This document shows positions 34,182-44,000 of a stretch of DNA of 64,000 nt, in pieces. The translations under genes were made by a program, and so were the position numbers. Where the stretch lies: NCBI RefSeq assembly GCF_017086405.1, contig NZ_CP070973.1, positions 3,566,739-3,630,738 on the forward strand, written 5' to 3'. The first letter of the stretch is position 1, and each line of letters begins with the position of its first letter. The stretch is from Mycobacterium gordonae (GTDB lineage Bacteria; Actinomycetota; Actinomycetes; Mycobacteriales; Mycobacteriaceae). The notes under the pieces were generated by a model. The model ran no database searches and had not been told where the DNA came from. It worked only from the letters and a program-made list of their open reading frames with translations.

Positions 34182-35045
34182 TCACGAGCCTGACCATGGT
34201 TTGACTTTGAGGAATCCGCCGGCGTCGACCCGCAGCTGCTGACCGGTGATGTAGCGGGCCGCGTCAGAAGCCAGGAACAGCACGGCCTCGCTGATGTCTT
34301 CGGGTTCCACGTAGGGCACCGGCATCGCCTGGACCAATGGGAAGATCGGTTCGGTGTCCGCGCGGGTCGGATTGGGCAGGTCGGGCCGAAACGCCCGGTA
34401 CATGGGTGCGCTGTGCAGCATGTCGGTATTCACATTCGTTGGGTGCACCGCGTTCATCCGGATGGAAAACGGCGCCAGTGCCCGCGCGAAATCGTTGACG
34501 TAATGTGCCGCAGCGATTTTCGCGAAAGCGTAACCAGCGCCGCCGGGTCCGCCGTCGATTCCCGTGGTGTTCATCGACGACATGAACGCGGCGTTGGAGC
34601 CGATGACGATGATGGACGCGCCCGCGTGCAGGTGTTTGAGGCTGACGTGCACCAGGTTGAGCACGCCGCCGAGATCGACGTCGACGGCGTCGGCGAAGGC
34701 CTGCGGCGGCAGGCCAGCGGTCAGAGGGCAGATGCCGGCGTTCGCGACCACGATGTCGAGATGGCCGAACTCGGCTACGCCATCGTCGATGGCCGCCGAC
34801 AGCGCGGCACGGTCGCGGACGTCGGCTACGGCCGTATAGACCCGTTGCCCTTCCTTCTCCACCAGGCGGGCGGTCTCGTCCAGATCCTCCGGCCGAGCCA
34901 GCGGATACTCGTTGGTTCCGATGTCTTCGCACAGGTCTACAGCGATAATGTCAGCACCCTCGGCGGCCAGCATTCGCGCATGGGATCGTCCCTGGCCCCG
35001 CGCGGCACCGCTGATCGCGGCCACCTTCCCGGTCACTCGGCCCAC
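34182..35045 (-). CDS. Mycofactocin-coupled SDR family oxidoreductase
   Basis: 287 residues from GTG 35045 (VGRVTGKVAAISGAARGQGRSHA). The GAARGQGRSHA nucleotide motif, VDLCEDI after strand 2 and the following insertion (LARPEDLDETARLVEKEG) are hallmarks of the carveol-dehydrogenase-like SDRs. These hold NAD tightly and use mycofactocin as external electron acceptor. The active site is YAFAK. It is the first gene of the eight-gene operon and is divergent from the CoA-transferase gene. It probably oxidises an alcohol intermediate. Confidence 0.9.
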   Translation of the reverse strand: MGRVTGKVAAISGAARGQGRSHARMLAAEGADIIAVDLCEDIGTNEYPLARPEDLDETARLVEKEGQRVYTAVADVRDRAALSAAIDDGVAEFGHLDIVVANAGICPLTAGLPPQAFADAVDVDLGGVLNLVHVSLKHLHAGASIIVIGSNAAFMSSMNTTGIDGGPGGAGYAFAKIAAAHYVNDFARALAPFSIRMNAVHPTNVNTDMLHSAPMYRAFRPDLPNPTRADTEPIFPLVQAMPVPYVEPEDISEAVLFLASDAARYITGQQLRVDAGGFLKVKPWSGS

Positions 35046-35222
35046 TTCAGCCCCCCAACCCCGGTGCCACCCTGCACGATCGGCACTGTGGCCCAACATC
35101 ATTCGCCACGGAAAAGGTCCGGGGATCTGACCAGTGGCCGGCTTCCATCGCATCTCTTCCACGAGCGGCCGTGCTCCAACGGGCATGGCCGCAGTCGGGC
35201 TATCAATATGGCTTACAGTAGC

Positions 35223-35233
35223 TAGAATATCTA
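35223..35233. promoter_or_regulatory. Palindrome TAGA-ATA-TCTA in the divergent promoter region
   Basis: A 4-3-4 inverted repeat in a conspicuously AT-rich stretch (35205-35247) between the mycofactocin SDR operon and the CoA-transferase gene. The 228-base gap is the only divergent promoter region of the cluster, so control of both directions may sit here. The repeat is short and the call is tentative. Confidence 0.3.
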
Positions 35234-35273
35234 AAATAGCAAGGAATGAAGCGGCCGATCGAGAGGGTTGACG

Positions 35274-36494
35274 ATGGCGGGCATGCTCAGCGGGGTTCGG
35301 GTTGTCGAGTTGGCATCCTGGACATACGTTCCGTCCGCCGGAGTCGCCCTGGCCGACTGGGGTGCCGACGTCATCAAAGTCGAAGGCGTCACTTCCGGTG
35401 ATCCCGGGCGGGCGTTGGTCGTTGGCGGTTTCACCCGGCAGGCGGCGCGAGCCGATGTCGACTTCATTCTGGAGTTGAGCAATCGGGGCAAACGCAGCAT
35501 CGCCATCGACATCAAGACCGAAACCGGACGCGAGCTGTTCGGGCGGCTGCTGGCGTCGGCGGACGTGTTCTTGACCAACTGGCTACCCGGTGCACTCGAG
35601 CGTGCCCGGCTGACCGTAGAAGACATCCGTTCCTTCAATCCCCGGATCATCATCGCCAGGGGCACCGGACTGGGCGTGCGTGGTCCGGATCGCGACCGTG
35701 GCGGCTTCGACGCGGCGACCTATCTGGCGCGCGGCGGGGTGGCTTACACCCTGACCCCCTTCGGCACCGAGAATCCGGCGGTACAGGGCCCCGCATTCGG
35801 CGACCTGCAAGGCGGGGCGACGCTGGCCGGCGGGGTGTGCGCCGCCCTGTTCCACCGCGAGCGCACCGGCGAAGCCAGCATCGTCGACTCGTCGTTGCTG
35901 GCGCAGGCGATGTGGGCTATCGCACCGTCGATCTCGGTCGCCGACTTGTTCGATATCGATGGGATCCCAGGAGCGCCACCGGGATTGGCTATCAACCCGT
36001 TGGTGGCCCGGTACAAGACCAAAGACGACAGGTGGATTCAGCTGGTCTTCCTGCAGCCGGACAAGTTCTGGGCGGGCTTCTGCCGCCGCGTGGGTCTGGC
36101 CGAGTTGGCCGACGACGAGAGGTTCGTCCCGTCGGCCAACCTGATCGCCAACGCCGCCGACGCCACCGCCATCTTCGCGAACGCGTTTGCCGCTCATGAC
36201 CTCGCCCACTGGCGGCAGGCGCTTCGTGACGAACCGGGAGTATGGGGCGCGCTGGCGACACCGCGCGAGACCCTCGACGACCCGCAGGTGGAGCCCAACG
36301 GCTACGTCATCACCAACGTCGACGACCGCGGCGAGAACTACCGGATCGTCGCTGCGCCTGTGCAATTCGACGAAACCCCACCGGGCCCGAGTCGTGCGCC
36401 GGAACACGGTCAGCACACCGAGGAGATTCTTCTCGAACTGGATGTGGACTGGGACCAGATCGCGCAGGCAAAGGACGCCAAAGCCATCCTCTGA
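35274..36494 (+). CDS. Family III CoA-transferase (CaiB/BaiF)
   Basis: 406 residues from ATG 35274; a TTG six bases upstream is possible. Typical features are GVRVVELASWTYVPSAG at the N-terminus, GADVIKVE, and the candidate catalytic Asp D146 in GGFDAATY. The family moves CoA between carboxylates. Placed divergently from the operon at 26.4-35.0 kb, it probably activates a substrate or recycles CoA for that pathway. Confidence 0.9.
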   Translation: MAGMLSGVRVVELASWTYVPSAGVALADWGADVIKVEGVTSGDPGRALVVGGFTRQAARADVDFILELSNRGKRSIAIDIKTETGRELFGRLLASADVFLTNWLPGALERARLTVEDIRSFNPRIIIARGTGLGVRGPDRDRGGFDAATYLARGGVAYTLTPFGTENPAVQGPAFGDLQGGATLAGGVCAALFHRERTGEASIVDSSLLAQAMWAIAPSISVADLFDIDGIPGAPPGLAINPLVARYKTKDDRWIQLVFLQPDKFWAGFCRRVGLAELADDERFVPSANLIANAADATAIFANAFAAHDLAHWRQALRDEPGVWGALATPRETLDDPQVEPNGYVITNVDDRGENYRIVAAPVQFDETPPGPSRAPEHGQHTEEILLELDVDWDQIAQAKDAKAIL

Positions 36495-36583
36495 CCGCGC
36501 GGGACCGCCGGAAATACACCGTCGCACGATCCGATCGCGCTACTCTTTGCCGGAAAATTCGATGACGGCTGGGCGGAGGCATT

Positions 36584-38503
36584 GTGTCGTATCTCATCGC
36601 GGTGCCGGACGTTCTGACCGCCGCGGCCTCGGATCTCGGGAACCTCGGCCGCTCGCTCACCGCCGCCAACGCGGCCGCGGCAGCCCCGACGACAGCGCTG
36701 ACCGCCGCCGCTGCCGATGAGGTATCCACTGCGATCGCAGCATTATTCGGCGCGCACGCCCGGACTTATCGGTCGTTGAGCATCCATGCGGCGACGTACC
36801 ATCAGCAATTCGTTCAGGCTCTCTACGCCGGCGCGAATAGCTATTCGCTGGCCGAGGCCGCCAACACCACGCCGCTGGCTGCGCAGTCGGTGGTCGAAGA
36901 CCTGCTCAATGTCATCAACGCGCCCACCCAGTTTCTTCTCGGGCGACCGCTGATCGGCAATGGCGCCGATGGGATCAATGGGACCGGTCAGAGCGGGGGG
37001 AACGGCGGGTTGCTGTGGGGCAACGGTGGCAACGGTGCCTCCGGCGGCGCCAACCAGGGCGGGGGCAACGGCGGCAGCGCCGGGTTGTTCGGCAACGGCG
37101 GCCACGGCGGTGCGGCAGGCAACGCGACTCTCGCGGGCGGCGCCGGGCCGAGTGGCGGAGCCGGTGGTAACGGCGGATTGCTCTGGGGCAATGGCGGTTT
37201 CGGAGGCGCCGGCGGTAATGGGGGCCTGCCGGTCACCGGCAGCATCGTCGGCGCCGGCGGCGGCGCGGGCGGCAACGGCGGCGGCGCCGGCCTGGTATAC
37301 GGATTCGGTGGCGCCGGCGGTGCCGGTGGGGTCGGCGGCGCGGCACCGCTGCCCGGCCCCGGTCAAACGATCCTCTCCGCCGGCGGCGTCGGGGGGGCCG
37401 GCGGGGCGGGCGGCGCCGGCGCGTCGCTGTTGGGGTACGGCGGCGCCGGTGGCGCCGGAGGTGGCGGGGGACAGGGTGATTCGACGTCGGCTCTGATCAA
37501 CAGCGTGGGCGGGTACGGCGGTCGGGGCGGCACCGGCGGACAGAGCGGCTTGCTGTACGGAACTTCGGGGTTTGGCGGAGCCGGCGGCGCCGGGGGAGAC
37601 GGCGCCGGTGCCGCGACCCTGGTGAGCGGAAACCCTGGCGGTCACGGCGGAGCCGCCGGAACTGGTGGCGCGATGGGGTTGTTCGGTAACGGCGCATCCG
37701 GCGGTATCGGCGGCGCCGGCGGGAACGGTGGGGCCGGCACCACCACCGGTGGCAACGGCGGTGTGGGCGCCCTGGGCGGTCAAGGCAGCTCGGGTGGGCT
37801 GATCTCCGGCACCGGCGGCAGCGGCGGGGCCGGCGGGATTGGCGGCAGCGGTGGGGCGGGAGTCACCACGGGCTTCGTCGGGTCGGGCGGCTTCGGAGGC
37901 GCCGGCGGTGACGCTTCATTGTTTGGGGTCGGCGGGTTTGGCGGCAATGGCGGTGACATCGGCCTGACGGGAGTGACGAAGGCACCGGTGATCACCCAGC
38001 AACCGGTGGGCGGCGCGGCCGGCAACGGCGGCCGTGGCGGTGTGCTGATCGGCATCGGGGGCAACGGCGGCAACGGCGGTGCCACCAGCGTCGGCGGTGT
38101 GCTGTACGCGAGCGGTGGCGCCGGTGGCCACGGTGGTTGGGTGGTGGGCAATGGCGGCAACGGCGGCAGTGGTGGCGCCGGCGGCCTGGGCAGCGTCGCC
38201 AACGGCGGTGCGGGCGGCAATGGCTCCTACCTCTTCGGCAGCGGCGGCGCGGGCGGGACGGCCGGGTCCGGCGCCGGAGCAGTTGGCGGCGGCGGCGGCG
38301 GTGGCGGCGGCGGGTTGCTGTTCGGTAACGGCGGTACCGGTGGCAACGGTGCACCGGGCGGCATCGGTGCCGGTGGTGCCGGCGGAAATGCCATCCTGAT
38401 CGGTAACGGCGGCAACGGCGGAGCGGGAACCGGAGGCGCCCCCGGTGGTCCCGGCGGCAGGCGCGGCCTGCTCTTCGGCCAGGACGGGGCCAACGGTCCG
38501 TAG
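36584..38503 (+). CDS. PE_PGRS family protein
   Basis: 639 residues from GTG 36584, preceded by GGCGGAGG. The PE domain covers about residues 1-95 and ends with the type VII secretion motif YSLAE at 87-91. [12 protein letters not shown] linker follows, then a Gly/Ala-rich PGRS region of GGxGGx repeats to the C-terminus without a unique tail. It should be exported by an ESX system to the cell surface. By neighbourhood it corresponds to Rv1768 (PE_PGRS31). The repetitive part is prone to assembly error. Confidence 0.93.
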   Translation: MSYLIAVPDVLTAAASDLGNLGRSLTAANAAAAAPTTALTAAAADEVSTAIAALFGAHARTYRSLSIHAATYHQQFVQALYAGANSYSLAEAANTTPLAAQSVVEDLLNVINAPTQFLLGRPLIGNGADGINGTGQSGGNGGLLWGNGGNGASGGANQGGGNGGSAGLFGNGGHGGAAGNATLAGGAGPSGGAGGNGGLLWGNGGFGGAGGNGGLPVTGSIVGAGGGAGGNGGGAGLVYGFGGAGGAGGVGGAAPLPGPGQTILSAGGVGGAGGAGGAGASLLGYGGAGGAGGGGGQGDSTSALINSVGGYGGRGGTGGQSGLLYGTSGFGGAGGAGGDGAGAATLVSGNPGGHGGAAGTGGAMGLFGNGASGGIGGAGGNGGAGTTTGGNGGVGALGGQGSSGGLISGTGGSGGAGGIGGSGGAGVTTGFVGSGGFGGAGGDASLFGVGGFGGNGGDIGLTGVTKAPVITQQPVGGAAGNGGRGGVLIGIGGNGGNGGATSVGGVLYASGGAGGHGGWVVGNGGNGGSGGAGGLGSVANGGAGGNGSYLFGSGGAGGTAGSGAGAVGGGGGGGGGGLLFGNGGTGGNGAPGGIGAGGAGGNAILIGNGGNGGAGTGGAPGGPGGRRGLLFGQDGANGP

Positions 38504-38612
38504 CAGGGCATTCTGCACAATCTCAGGTGGTATGGACGGCAAATTGCACAGTCTGCGGACTCGGTTGCGAACAGGTTGCGGTAATTGGGCGGATGTTCAG
38601 TATGGTGACGGC

Positions 38613-39851
38613 GTGAATGCCGGTCGCGAGCAACGTTCGGATGGGCAAGTCAGGCTGGATGTACCGGGCCGGCTGCAGCGTTACGAAGAAGCATTCGCCG
38701 ATCTGGACGCGCCTTTTGCGTTTCTGGACCTCGACGCCTTGTGGAGCAACGCCACCCAGATGCTGGGCCGGGCGGGCGGCAAACCAATCAGAGTCGCGTC
38801 AAAGTCGTTGCGCTGCAGGCCGATACAGCGCCAGATCCTGGACTCCAACCAGCGTTTCGACGGCCTGATGACTTTTACCCTGCGCGAGACGTTGTGGCTG
38901 GCCGGCCACGGCTTCCGCAATCTGCTGCTGGCCTATCCGAGCACTGATCGTGATGCACTTCGCGAGCTCGGGGCGGTCACCGCCGCAGACCCCGACGGTG
39001 CCCCGATCGTGATGGTCGACAGTATCGAGCATTTGGACCTGATCGAGCATGCGACGAACCAGCCCGTCCGGCTGTGCCTGGATCTCGACGCCGGGTACTG
39101 GCCGGGCGGGGGGCGCGTGAAGATCGGACCCAAGCGCTCGCCGTTACACACCCCCGAGCAGGCACGTGGCCTCGCGGAGCAGATCGCGCGCCGGCCGCAC
39201 CTGAAGCTGGTCGCGCTGATGTCCTACGAGGGCCACATCGCCGGGTTCGGTGATCAAGTCGCCGGCAAGCGTCTGCAGAATGCTCTGGTCGGGTTCATGC
39301 AGCGCCGATCGATTGCCGAGCTTCGGGAGCGCCGCGCCCGTGCCGTGGAACTGGTCCGGGAAGTGGCCGACCTCGAGATCGTCAACGCCGGCGGCACCGG
39401 CGACCTGGAGCTGGTGGCCCAGGAACCCGCCATGACCGAGGCGACCGCGGGATCCGGGTTCTACGCGCCGACGCTGTTCGATTCCTACTCCTCGTTCACG
39501 TTGGCGCCCGCGGCGATCTTCGCGCTGCCGGTGTGTCGCCGACCGGACGAGGCGACGGTGACCGCACTGGGCGGCGGCTACCTGGCCAGCGGCGTCGGCG
39601 CCAAAGATCGGATGCCGACGCCCTACCTGCCGGCGGGGCTTGCCCTGAATGCGATGGAGGGCACCGGCGAAGTCCAGACACCGTTGACCGGGGACGCCGC
39701 CCGCACCCTGCGGATCGGCGACAAGGTCTATTTCCGGCACACCAAGGCGGGTGAACTGTGTGAGCGGTTCGACCGGCTGCATCTGGTGCGCGGCGCTGAG
39801 ATAGTCGACACGGTTCCGACCTACCGAGGTGAGGGGTGCACGTTCCTCTGA
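38613..39851 (+). CDS. PLP-dependent amino acid deaminase/aldolase-like protein (Rv1769-like)
   Basis: 412 residues from GTG 38613 (VNAGREQRSDG). The N-terminal half is an alanine-racemase-like barrel: the PLP lysine is expected in IRVASKSLRC, and MVDSIEHLDLI and LDLDAGYWPGG follow. The C-terminal part (GTGEVQTPL, GDKVYFRHTKAGELCERFD) matches the D-threonine-aldolase/D-serine-deaminase-type domain. Size and place match Rv1769. Substrate is not known. Confidence 0.8.
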   Translation: MNAGREQRSDGQVRLDVPGRLQRYEEAFADLDAPFAFLDLDALWSNATQMLGRAGGKPIRVASKSLRCRPIQRQILDSNQRFDGLMTFTLRETLWLAGHGFRNLLLAYPSTDRDALRELGAVTAADPDGAPIVMVDSIEHLDLIEHATNQPVRLCLDLDAGYWPGGGRVKIGPKRSPLHTPEQARGLAEQIARRPHLKLVALMSYEGHIAGFGDQVAGKRLQNALVGFMQRRSIAELRERRARAVELVREVADLEIVNAGGTGDLELVAQEPAMTEATAGSGFYAPTLFDSYSSFTLAPAAIFALPVCRRPDEATVTALGGGYLASGVGAKDRMPTPYLPAGLALNAMEGTGEVQTPLTGDAARTLRIGDKVYFRHTKAGELCERFDRLHLVRGAEIVDTVPTYRGEGCTFL

Positions 39852-39870
39852 TGCGCAAACAGGAGTTGTC

Positions 39871-41076
39871 ATGACCGCGATCAGCGCTGGGGCCACTGAA
39901 ACCGAGACGTTGCGCGAGGTGGTCGAAACGCTCGCGCCGATCGAACGGGGCGCCGGCAGCCCCGGCGAGCACCAGGCGGCTGTCTGGATCGTCGAACGCC
40001 TGCGCGCCGCCGGGGCGCGGGACGCCCGAATCGAAGAAGAACAGTTCTACGACGGCTACCCCCGGCTGCACGCCAAGCTCTCCGCGGTCGGCGTCGCGGC
40101 CGCCGCGGCGGGCCTGGTGAGCCGGCGTTTGCGGGCACCGGCGGCGCTGGCCGGGGTGGGTGCGGGGCTGGCCATCGCGGACGACTGCTCCAACGGAGCG
40201 CGGGTGGTGCGCAAGACCCTGCGCAATTCCCGGACCACGTGGAATGTGGTCGCCGAAGCAGGTGACCCGGCAGGGGAGCACACCGTGGTGGTATGCGCCC
40301 ACCACGACGCCGCGCACAGTGGCAAATTCTTCGACTCCAAGCTGCAGGAGTACGCGGTCGCCTGGTTCCCCGGAATCGTCGAACGGGTCGACACTTCCCT
40401 GCCCAACTGGTGGCCGACGATCTTCGCGCCTGCACTGGCCGGTGTCGGAGCTTTGCGCGGCAGCCGGGCGATGATGCTTGTCGGAGCGGCGATCAGCGCA
40501 ATCGGGGTGGCCGCATTCACCGACATCGCCCGCAGCCCGATAGTGCCCGGGGCGAACGACAACCTTTCGGCGGTCGCGCTGCTGGTGGCCCTGGCCGAGC
40601 GACTGCGTGACCGGCCGGTGTCAGGGGTGCGAGTGTTGTTGGTCTCGCTGGGCGCCGAAGAGCAGTTACAGGGCGGCATCTACGGTTTCATGGCACGGCA
40701 CAAGCCGGAACTCGACCGCGATCGCACGTACTTCCTCAACTTCGACACCGTCGGCTCGCCGGAGCTCATCATGCTCGAGGGCGAGGGCACCACCGTCATG
40801 GAGGACTACTTCTACCGGCCGTTTCGCGACCTGGTGGTCCGCGCGGCCGAACGCGCCGGGGCGCCGCTGCGACGCGGCATGCGCTCGCGCAACAGCACCG
40901 ACGCCGTGCTGATGAGCCGGGCGGGCTACCCCACCGCGTGCTTCTCCTCGATCGACCGCCACAAGGCGCTGTCCAACTATCACCAAATGTCGGATACGCC
41001 AGACAATCTGGTGTATGAGACCGTGATTCACGCAGTCACGGTCGCGGAATCGGTAGCACGGGAGCTGGTGCGATGA
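39871..41076 (+). CDS. M28-family zinc aminopeptidase-like protein (Rv1770-like)
   Basis: About 401 residues from ATG 39871, preceded by AGGAG. M28 metal ligands are visible as the His in CAHHDAAHSG, Asp in PGANDNLSAVA, Glu pair in GAEEQ, Asp in FDTVGSP and a C-terminal His in YHQMSDTPDN. Between the first two ligands is an inserted hydrophobic helical hairpin (WWPTIFAPALAGVGAL, MLVGAAISAIGVAAF). A further Ala-rich hydrophobic stretch is near residue 75. Peptidase activity on a peptide or amidated substrate is expected; location may be membrane-associated. The stop overlaps the next start. Confidence 0.82.
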   Translation: MTAISAGATETETLREVVETLAPIERGAGSPGEHQAAVWIVERLRAAGARDARIEEEQFYDGYPRLHAKLSAVGVAAAAAGLVSRRLRAPAALAGVGAGLAIADDCSNGARVVRKTLRNSRTTWNVVAEAGDPAGEHTVVVCAHHDAAHSGKFFDSKLQEYAVAWFPGIVERVDTSLPNWWPTIFAPALAGVGALRGSRAMMLVGAAISAIGVAAFTDIARSPIVPGANDNLSAVALLVALAERLRDRPVSGVRVLLVSLGAEEQLQGGIYGFMARHKPELDRDRTYFLNFDTVGSPELIMLEGEGTTVMEDYFYRPFRDLVVRAAERAGAPLRRGMRSRNSTDAVLMSRAGYPTACFSSIDRHKALSNYHQMSDTPDNLVYETVIHAVTVAESVARELVR

Positions 41077-42356
41077 GTATGTGGAAGAACTGGGCCGGTG
41101 ACCAAATCTGCGCACCTGCCCTTGTCGAACGGCCCGCTTCGGAGGCCGAGTTGTCGGACATCGTGGTCCGGGCGGCGGGCAGAGGTCAGCCGGTCCGTGC
41201 GGTGGGAAGCGGCCACTCGTTCACCGACTGCGCCTGTACCGACGGCGTCATGATCGACATGACCGGTCTGCAGCGGGTGATCAACGTCGACAAGGCCAAT
41301 GGACTGGCGACGGTCGAGGGGGGCGCCAAGCTGAATCCGCTGTTTGCTGAACTGGCAGCCAACGGGTTCGGCATCGAGAATCAGGGCGATATCGACAAGC
41401 AGTCGATCACCGGGGCCACCGCGACCGCGACGCACGGAACCGGAGCGCGCTTCAAGAACGTTTCCGCACAGATTGTTTCGGCACGTGTAGTCACCGCCAC
41501 CGGTGAGGTGCAGGAGGTCTCCGAAGGAGATGACTACCTGGCGGCGCGGGTCTCGCTCGGCGCGCTCGGCGTCATCTCGCAGGTCACCCTCAAGGTGGTG
41601 CCGCTGTTCACGCTGCACCGCGAGGACGAGTTGCGCCCGCTCACCACGACCCTCGAACGACTCGACGCCGATGTCGACGGCAACGACCACTTCGAGTTCT
41701 TCGTCTTCCCCTACGGAGAGACCGCGCTGACGCGCACCACCCGGCGCAGCAACGAACCACCCCGACCCGGGCCGGTGTGGAAGAAGAGGCTCGGTGAGGG
41801 GTTCGAAAACGCCGGGCTGAACGTCATCTGCCGCGCCGGACGCCAATTCCCAAGCGCCGCACCGCGCTTGAACCGGCTGATGACGAGTCTGATGTCGCCG
41901 TCGAGCGTCCAGGACCACGGGTGGAAGGTCTACGCCAGCGCGCGCAATGTCAAGTTCACCGAGATGGAATACGCGATACCGCGCGAGCATGCGCAAGTTG
42001 CGGTCCAGCGCGTCATCGACCTGGTGCGCCGCCGCAAGCTGCCGATCATGTACCCCTTGGAAGTGCGGTTCAGCGCCCCCGACGACGCGTTCCTGTCGAC
42101 GGCGCACGGCCGGGACACCTGCTACATCGCGGTGCACCAGTTCAGTGGCATGGAATTCGAGACGTATTTTCGGGCCGTGGAAGAGATCATGGACGAATAC
42201 CAGGGTCGCCCGCACTGGGGCAAGCGGCACTACCAGACCGCCGGCACCCTGCGTGAGCGCTACCCGGACTGGGATCGATTCATCGCGGTCCGCGACCGCC
42301 TCGACCCCGACCGCGTCTTTCGCAACGACTACACCCGGCGGGTGCTCGGCACCTGA
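41073..42356 (+). CDS. FAD-linked L-gulono-1,4-lactone dehydrogenase-like protein (Rv1771-like)
   Basis: 427 residues from ATG 41073, overlapping the upstream stop (ATGA). The FAD-binding PCMH-type domain has VGSGHSFT with H48 in the position that binds FAD covalently in some relatives. The ALO domain carries the C-terminal HWGKRH signature. It matches Rv1771, reported as a gulonolactone dehydrogenase that makes ascorbate in vitro. The physiological substrate in this organism is an inference. Confidence 0.88.
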   Translation: MSMWKNWAGDQICAPALVERPASEAELSDIVVRAAGRGQPVRAVGSGHSFTDCACTDGVMIDMTGLQRVINVDKANGLATVEGGAKLNPLFAELAANGFGIENQGDIDKQSITGATATATHGTGARFKNVSAQIVSARVVTATGEVQEVSEGDDYLAARVSLGALGVISQVTLKVVPLFTLHREDELRPLTTTLERLDADVDGNDHFEFFVFPYGETALTRTTRRSNEPPRPGPVWKKRLGEGFENAGLNVICRAGRQFPSAAPRLNRLMTSLMSPSSVQDHGWKVYASARNVKFTEMEYAIPREHAQVAVQRVIDLVRRRKLPIMYPLEVRFSAPDDAFLSTAHGRDTCYIAVHQFSGMEFETYFRAVEEIMDEYQGRPHWGKRHYQTAGTLRERYPDWDRFIAVRDRLDPDRVFRNDYTRRVLGT

Positions 42357-42467
42357 CACCGCGGGGATTGACGAACGGCCTCATCTGTGGGGACCAAAGT
42401 CATTGGCTGCCAATATGGTGCTGACGCGTGGACGTTGCCGGCCGTAGGTTTACGTCCGGGAGCGAAC

Positions 42468-43832
42468 ATGACTGAATTCTTGCGCAACAGCGATGCCTTC
42501 ACGTGGGCGATGGAAAGCGATCCGCGGCTGCGGTCGACGGTGGTCAGCGTGGTGCTGCTGGATCGAAGTCCGGACTGGAGCGAGGTGCGGGATCGGTTCG
42601 ACCTGATCAGCCGAAAGCTGCCGATGTTCCGTCAGCGCGTGGTGGAATCCCCGCCACCGGCCCCGCCTCGCTGGGAACACGACCCGGACTTCGACCTCGA
42701 CTACCACATGCGGCGCACGGCGGTCTCCGGATCCGGATCGCTCGACGATGTCCTCGAAATGGCCCGTCTGGCCGAGATGCAGGACTTCGACCGGGCCCGG
42801 GCGCTGTGGGAGACGACGTTGGTCGAGGGGTTGGGCGACGGTGGCGCGGCTGTAATCTGCAAGTTCCACCACGCCCTTACCGACGGGGTGGGCGGCATTC
42901 AGATCGCGATGAATCTGTTCGACCTCTCCGCAGAGTTGTATCCGCACGAGCCGCTACCTGATGAGCCGCAGGTCGCCGCCTCCTCGTGGCTGGACGCATA
43001 TCGGGATACGTTGCGCTACAACAGTTCTCTGTTCGGAAAGGCATTGATGGGCACGGCCAGGCGGGCGCCGCGCCTGATATATGACGGCATCCGGCGGCCC
43101 ATCGCTACGGCGCGGTCGGCAGCGGCCAACGCCGCGTCGGTCTACCGCACGGTGCGGCCGCTGAGCCGGACCGGCTCGCCGTTGATCACCCAGCGCAGTC
43201 TGATCCGCCGTCTCGCCGTGCACGAAGTGTCGCGGACCGAATTGCGGAAGGCTGCGCACCGCTGCGGCGGCGCCCTGAACGACGCGTTCGTTGCCGGTGT
43301 CGCGGGTGGGTTGCGGATCTACCACGAGAAGCACGGCGTCGCGGTGGGCGATCTGCACCTGACGATGCCGATCAGCTTGCGCACCGAGACCGATGACATG
43401 GGCGGCAACAAGATCACACTGATGCGCTTCGACGTGCCGGTTGGTGAGGCCGATCCGGCGCGCCGGATCAAGGAGATCCACGGCCGGGTCGGCGCGGTTC
43501 GCAACGAAAGGTCGCTGCCGCACACCCAATTGATTGCCGGCGTGCTCAACCTGATGCCGCGGTGGTACATCGGATCGGTGCTGCGCCATGTCGATTTCCT
43601 CACCAGCGACGTGCCCGGCATTCCGGTACCGGTGTTTCTCGGGGGTGCGGCGGTGCGTGCTCAGTACGCTTTCGGCCCGACCATCGGCTCATCGGTGAAC
43701 GTCACGCTGTTGTCCTATGTGGATGTCTGCGCGCTGGGCGTCAACGTCGACACGGCGGCGATCCCCGACCACGACGTTTTCCACGCAGCCCTGGTCGCCG
43801 GCTTCGACGAAGTGCTGGCGCTGGCCGACTGA
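42468..43832 (+). CDS. WS/DGAT family O-acyltransferase
   Basis: 454 residues from ATG 42468 (MTEFLRNSDAFTW). The catalytic motif is HHALTDG at 134-140, followed by the usual second domain (LNDAFVAGVAGGLR, MPISLR, TSDVPGIPVPVFLGG). It lies between the counterparts of Rv1771 and Rv1772, where H37Rv (from memory) has no such gene. It is only distantly related to the WS/DGAT at 8804. Acylation of diacylglycerol or another alcohol at the membrane surface is expected. Confidence 0.9.
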   Translation: MTEFLRNSDAFTWAMESDPRLRSTVVSVVLLDRSPDWSEVRDRFDLISRKLPMFRQRVVESPPPAPPRWEHDPDFDLDYHMRRTAVSGSGSLDDVLEMARLAEMQDFDRARALWETTLVEGLGDGGAAVICKFHHALTDGVGGIQIAMNLFDLSAELYPHEPLPDEPQVAASSWLDAYRDTLRYNSSLFGKALMGTARRAPRLIYDGIRRPIATARSAAANAASVYRTVRPLSRTGSPLITQRSLIRRLAVHEVSRTELRKAAHRCGGALNDAFVAGVAGGLRIYHEKHGVAVGDLHLTMPISLRTETDDMGGNKITLMRFDVPVGEADPARRIKEIHGRVGAVRNERSLPHTQLIAGVLNLMPRWYIGSVLRHVDFLTSDVPGIPVPVFLGGAAVRAQYAFGPTIGSSVNVTLLSYVDVCALGVNVDTAAIPDHDVFHAALVAGFDEVLALAD

Positions 43833-44000
43833 CCGGTCTCAGCACCCTTACAGGTGGATATCGAAATAGGCGGCACTCTGGCGTAATCGCGCCGACCCGC
43901 AAATCATGGCACGGTGTGCCGAATGTGGCGCGCCTCCGGCGAGATCTTTTAACCTGCAAGCCTTTCGCCGGTGGATGTACCGGTAGGAGGTAGGAAAGGT

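Noticed and set aside
36743..37783. Long antisense frames across the PE_PGRS gene
   Set aside because: Pro/Ala-rich mirror of GGxGGx repeats; no independent evidence.
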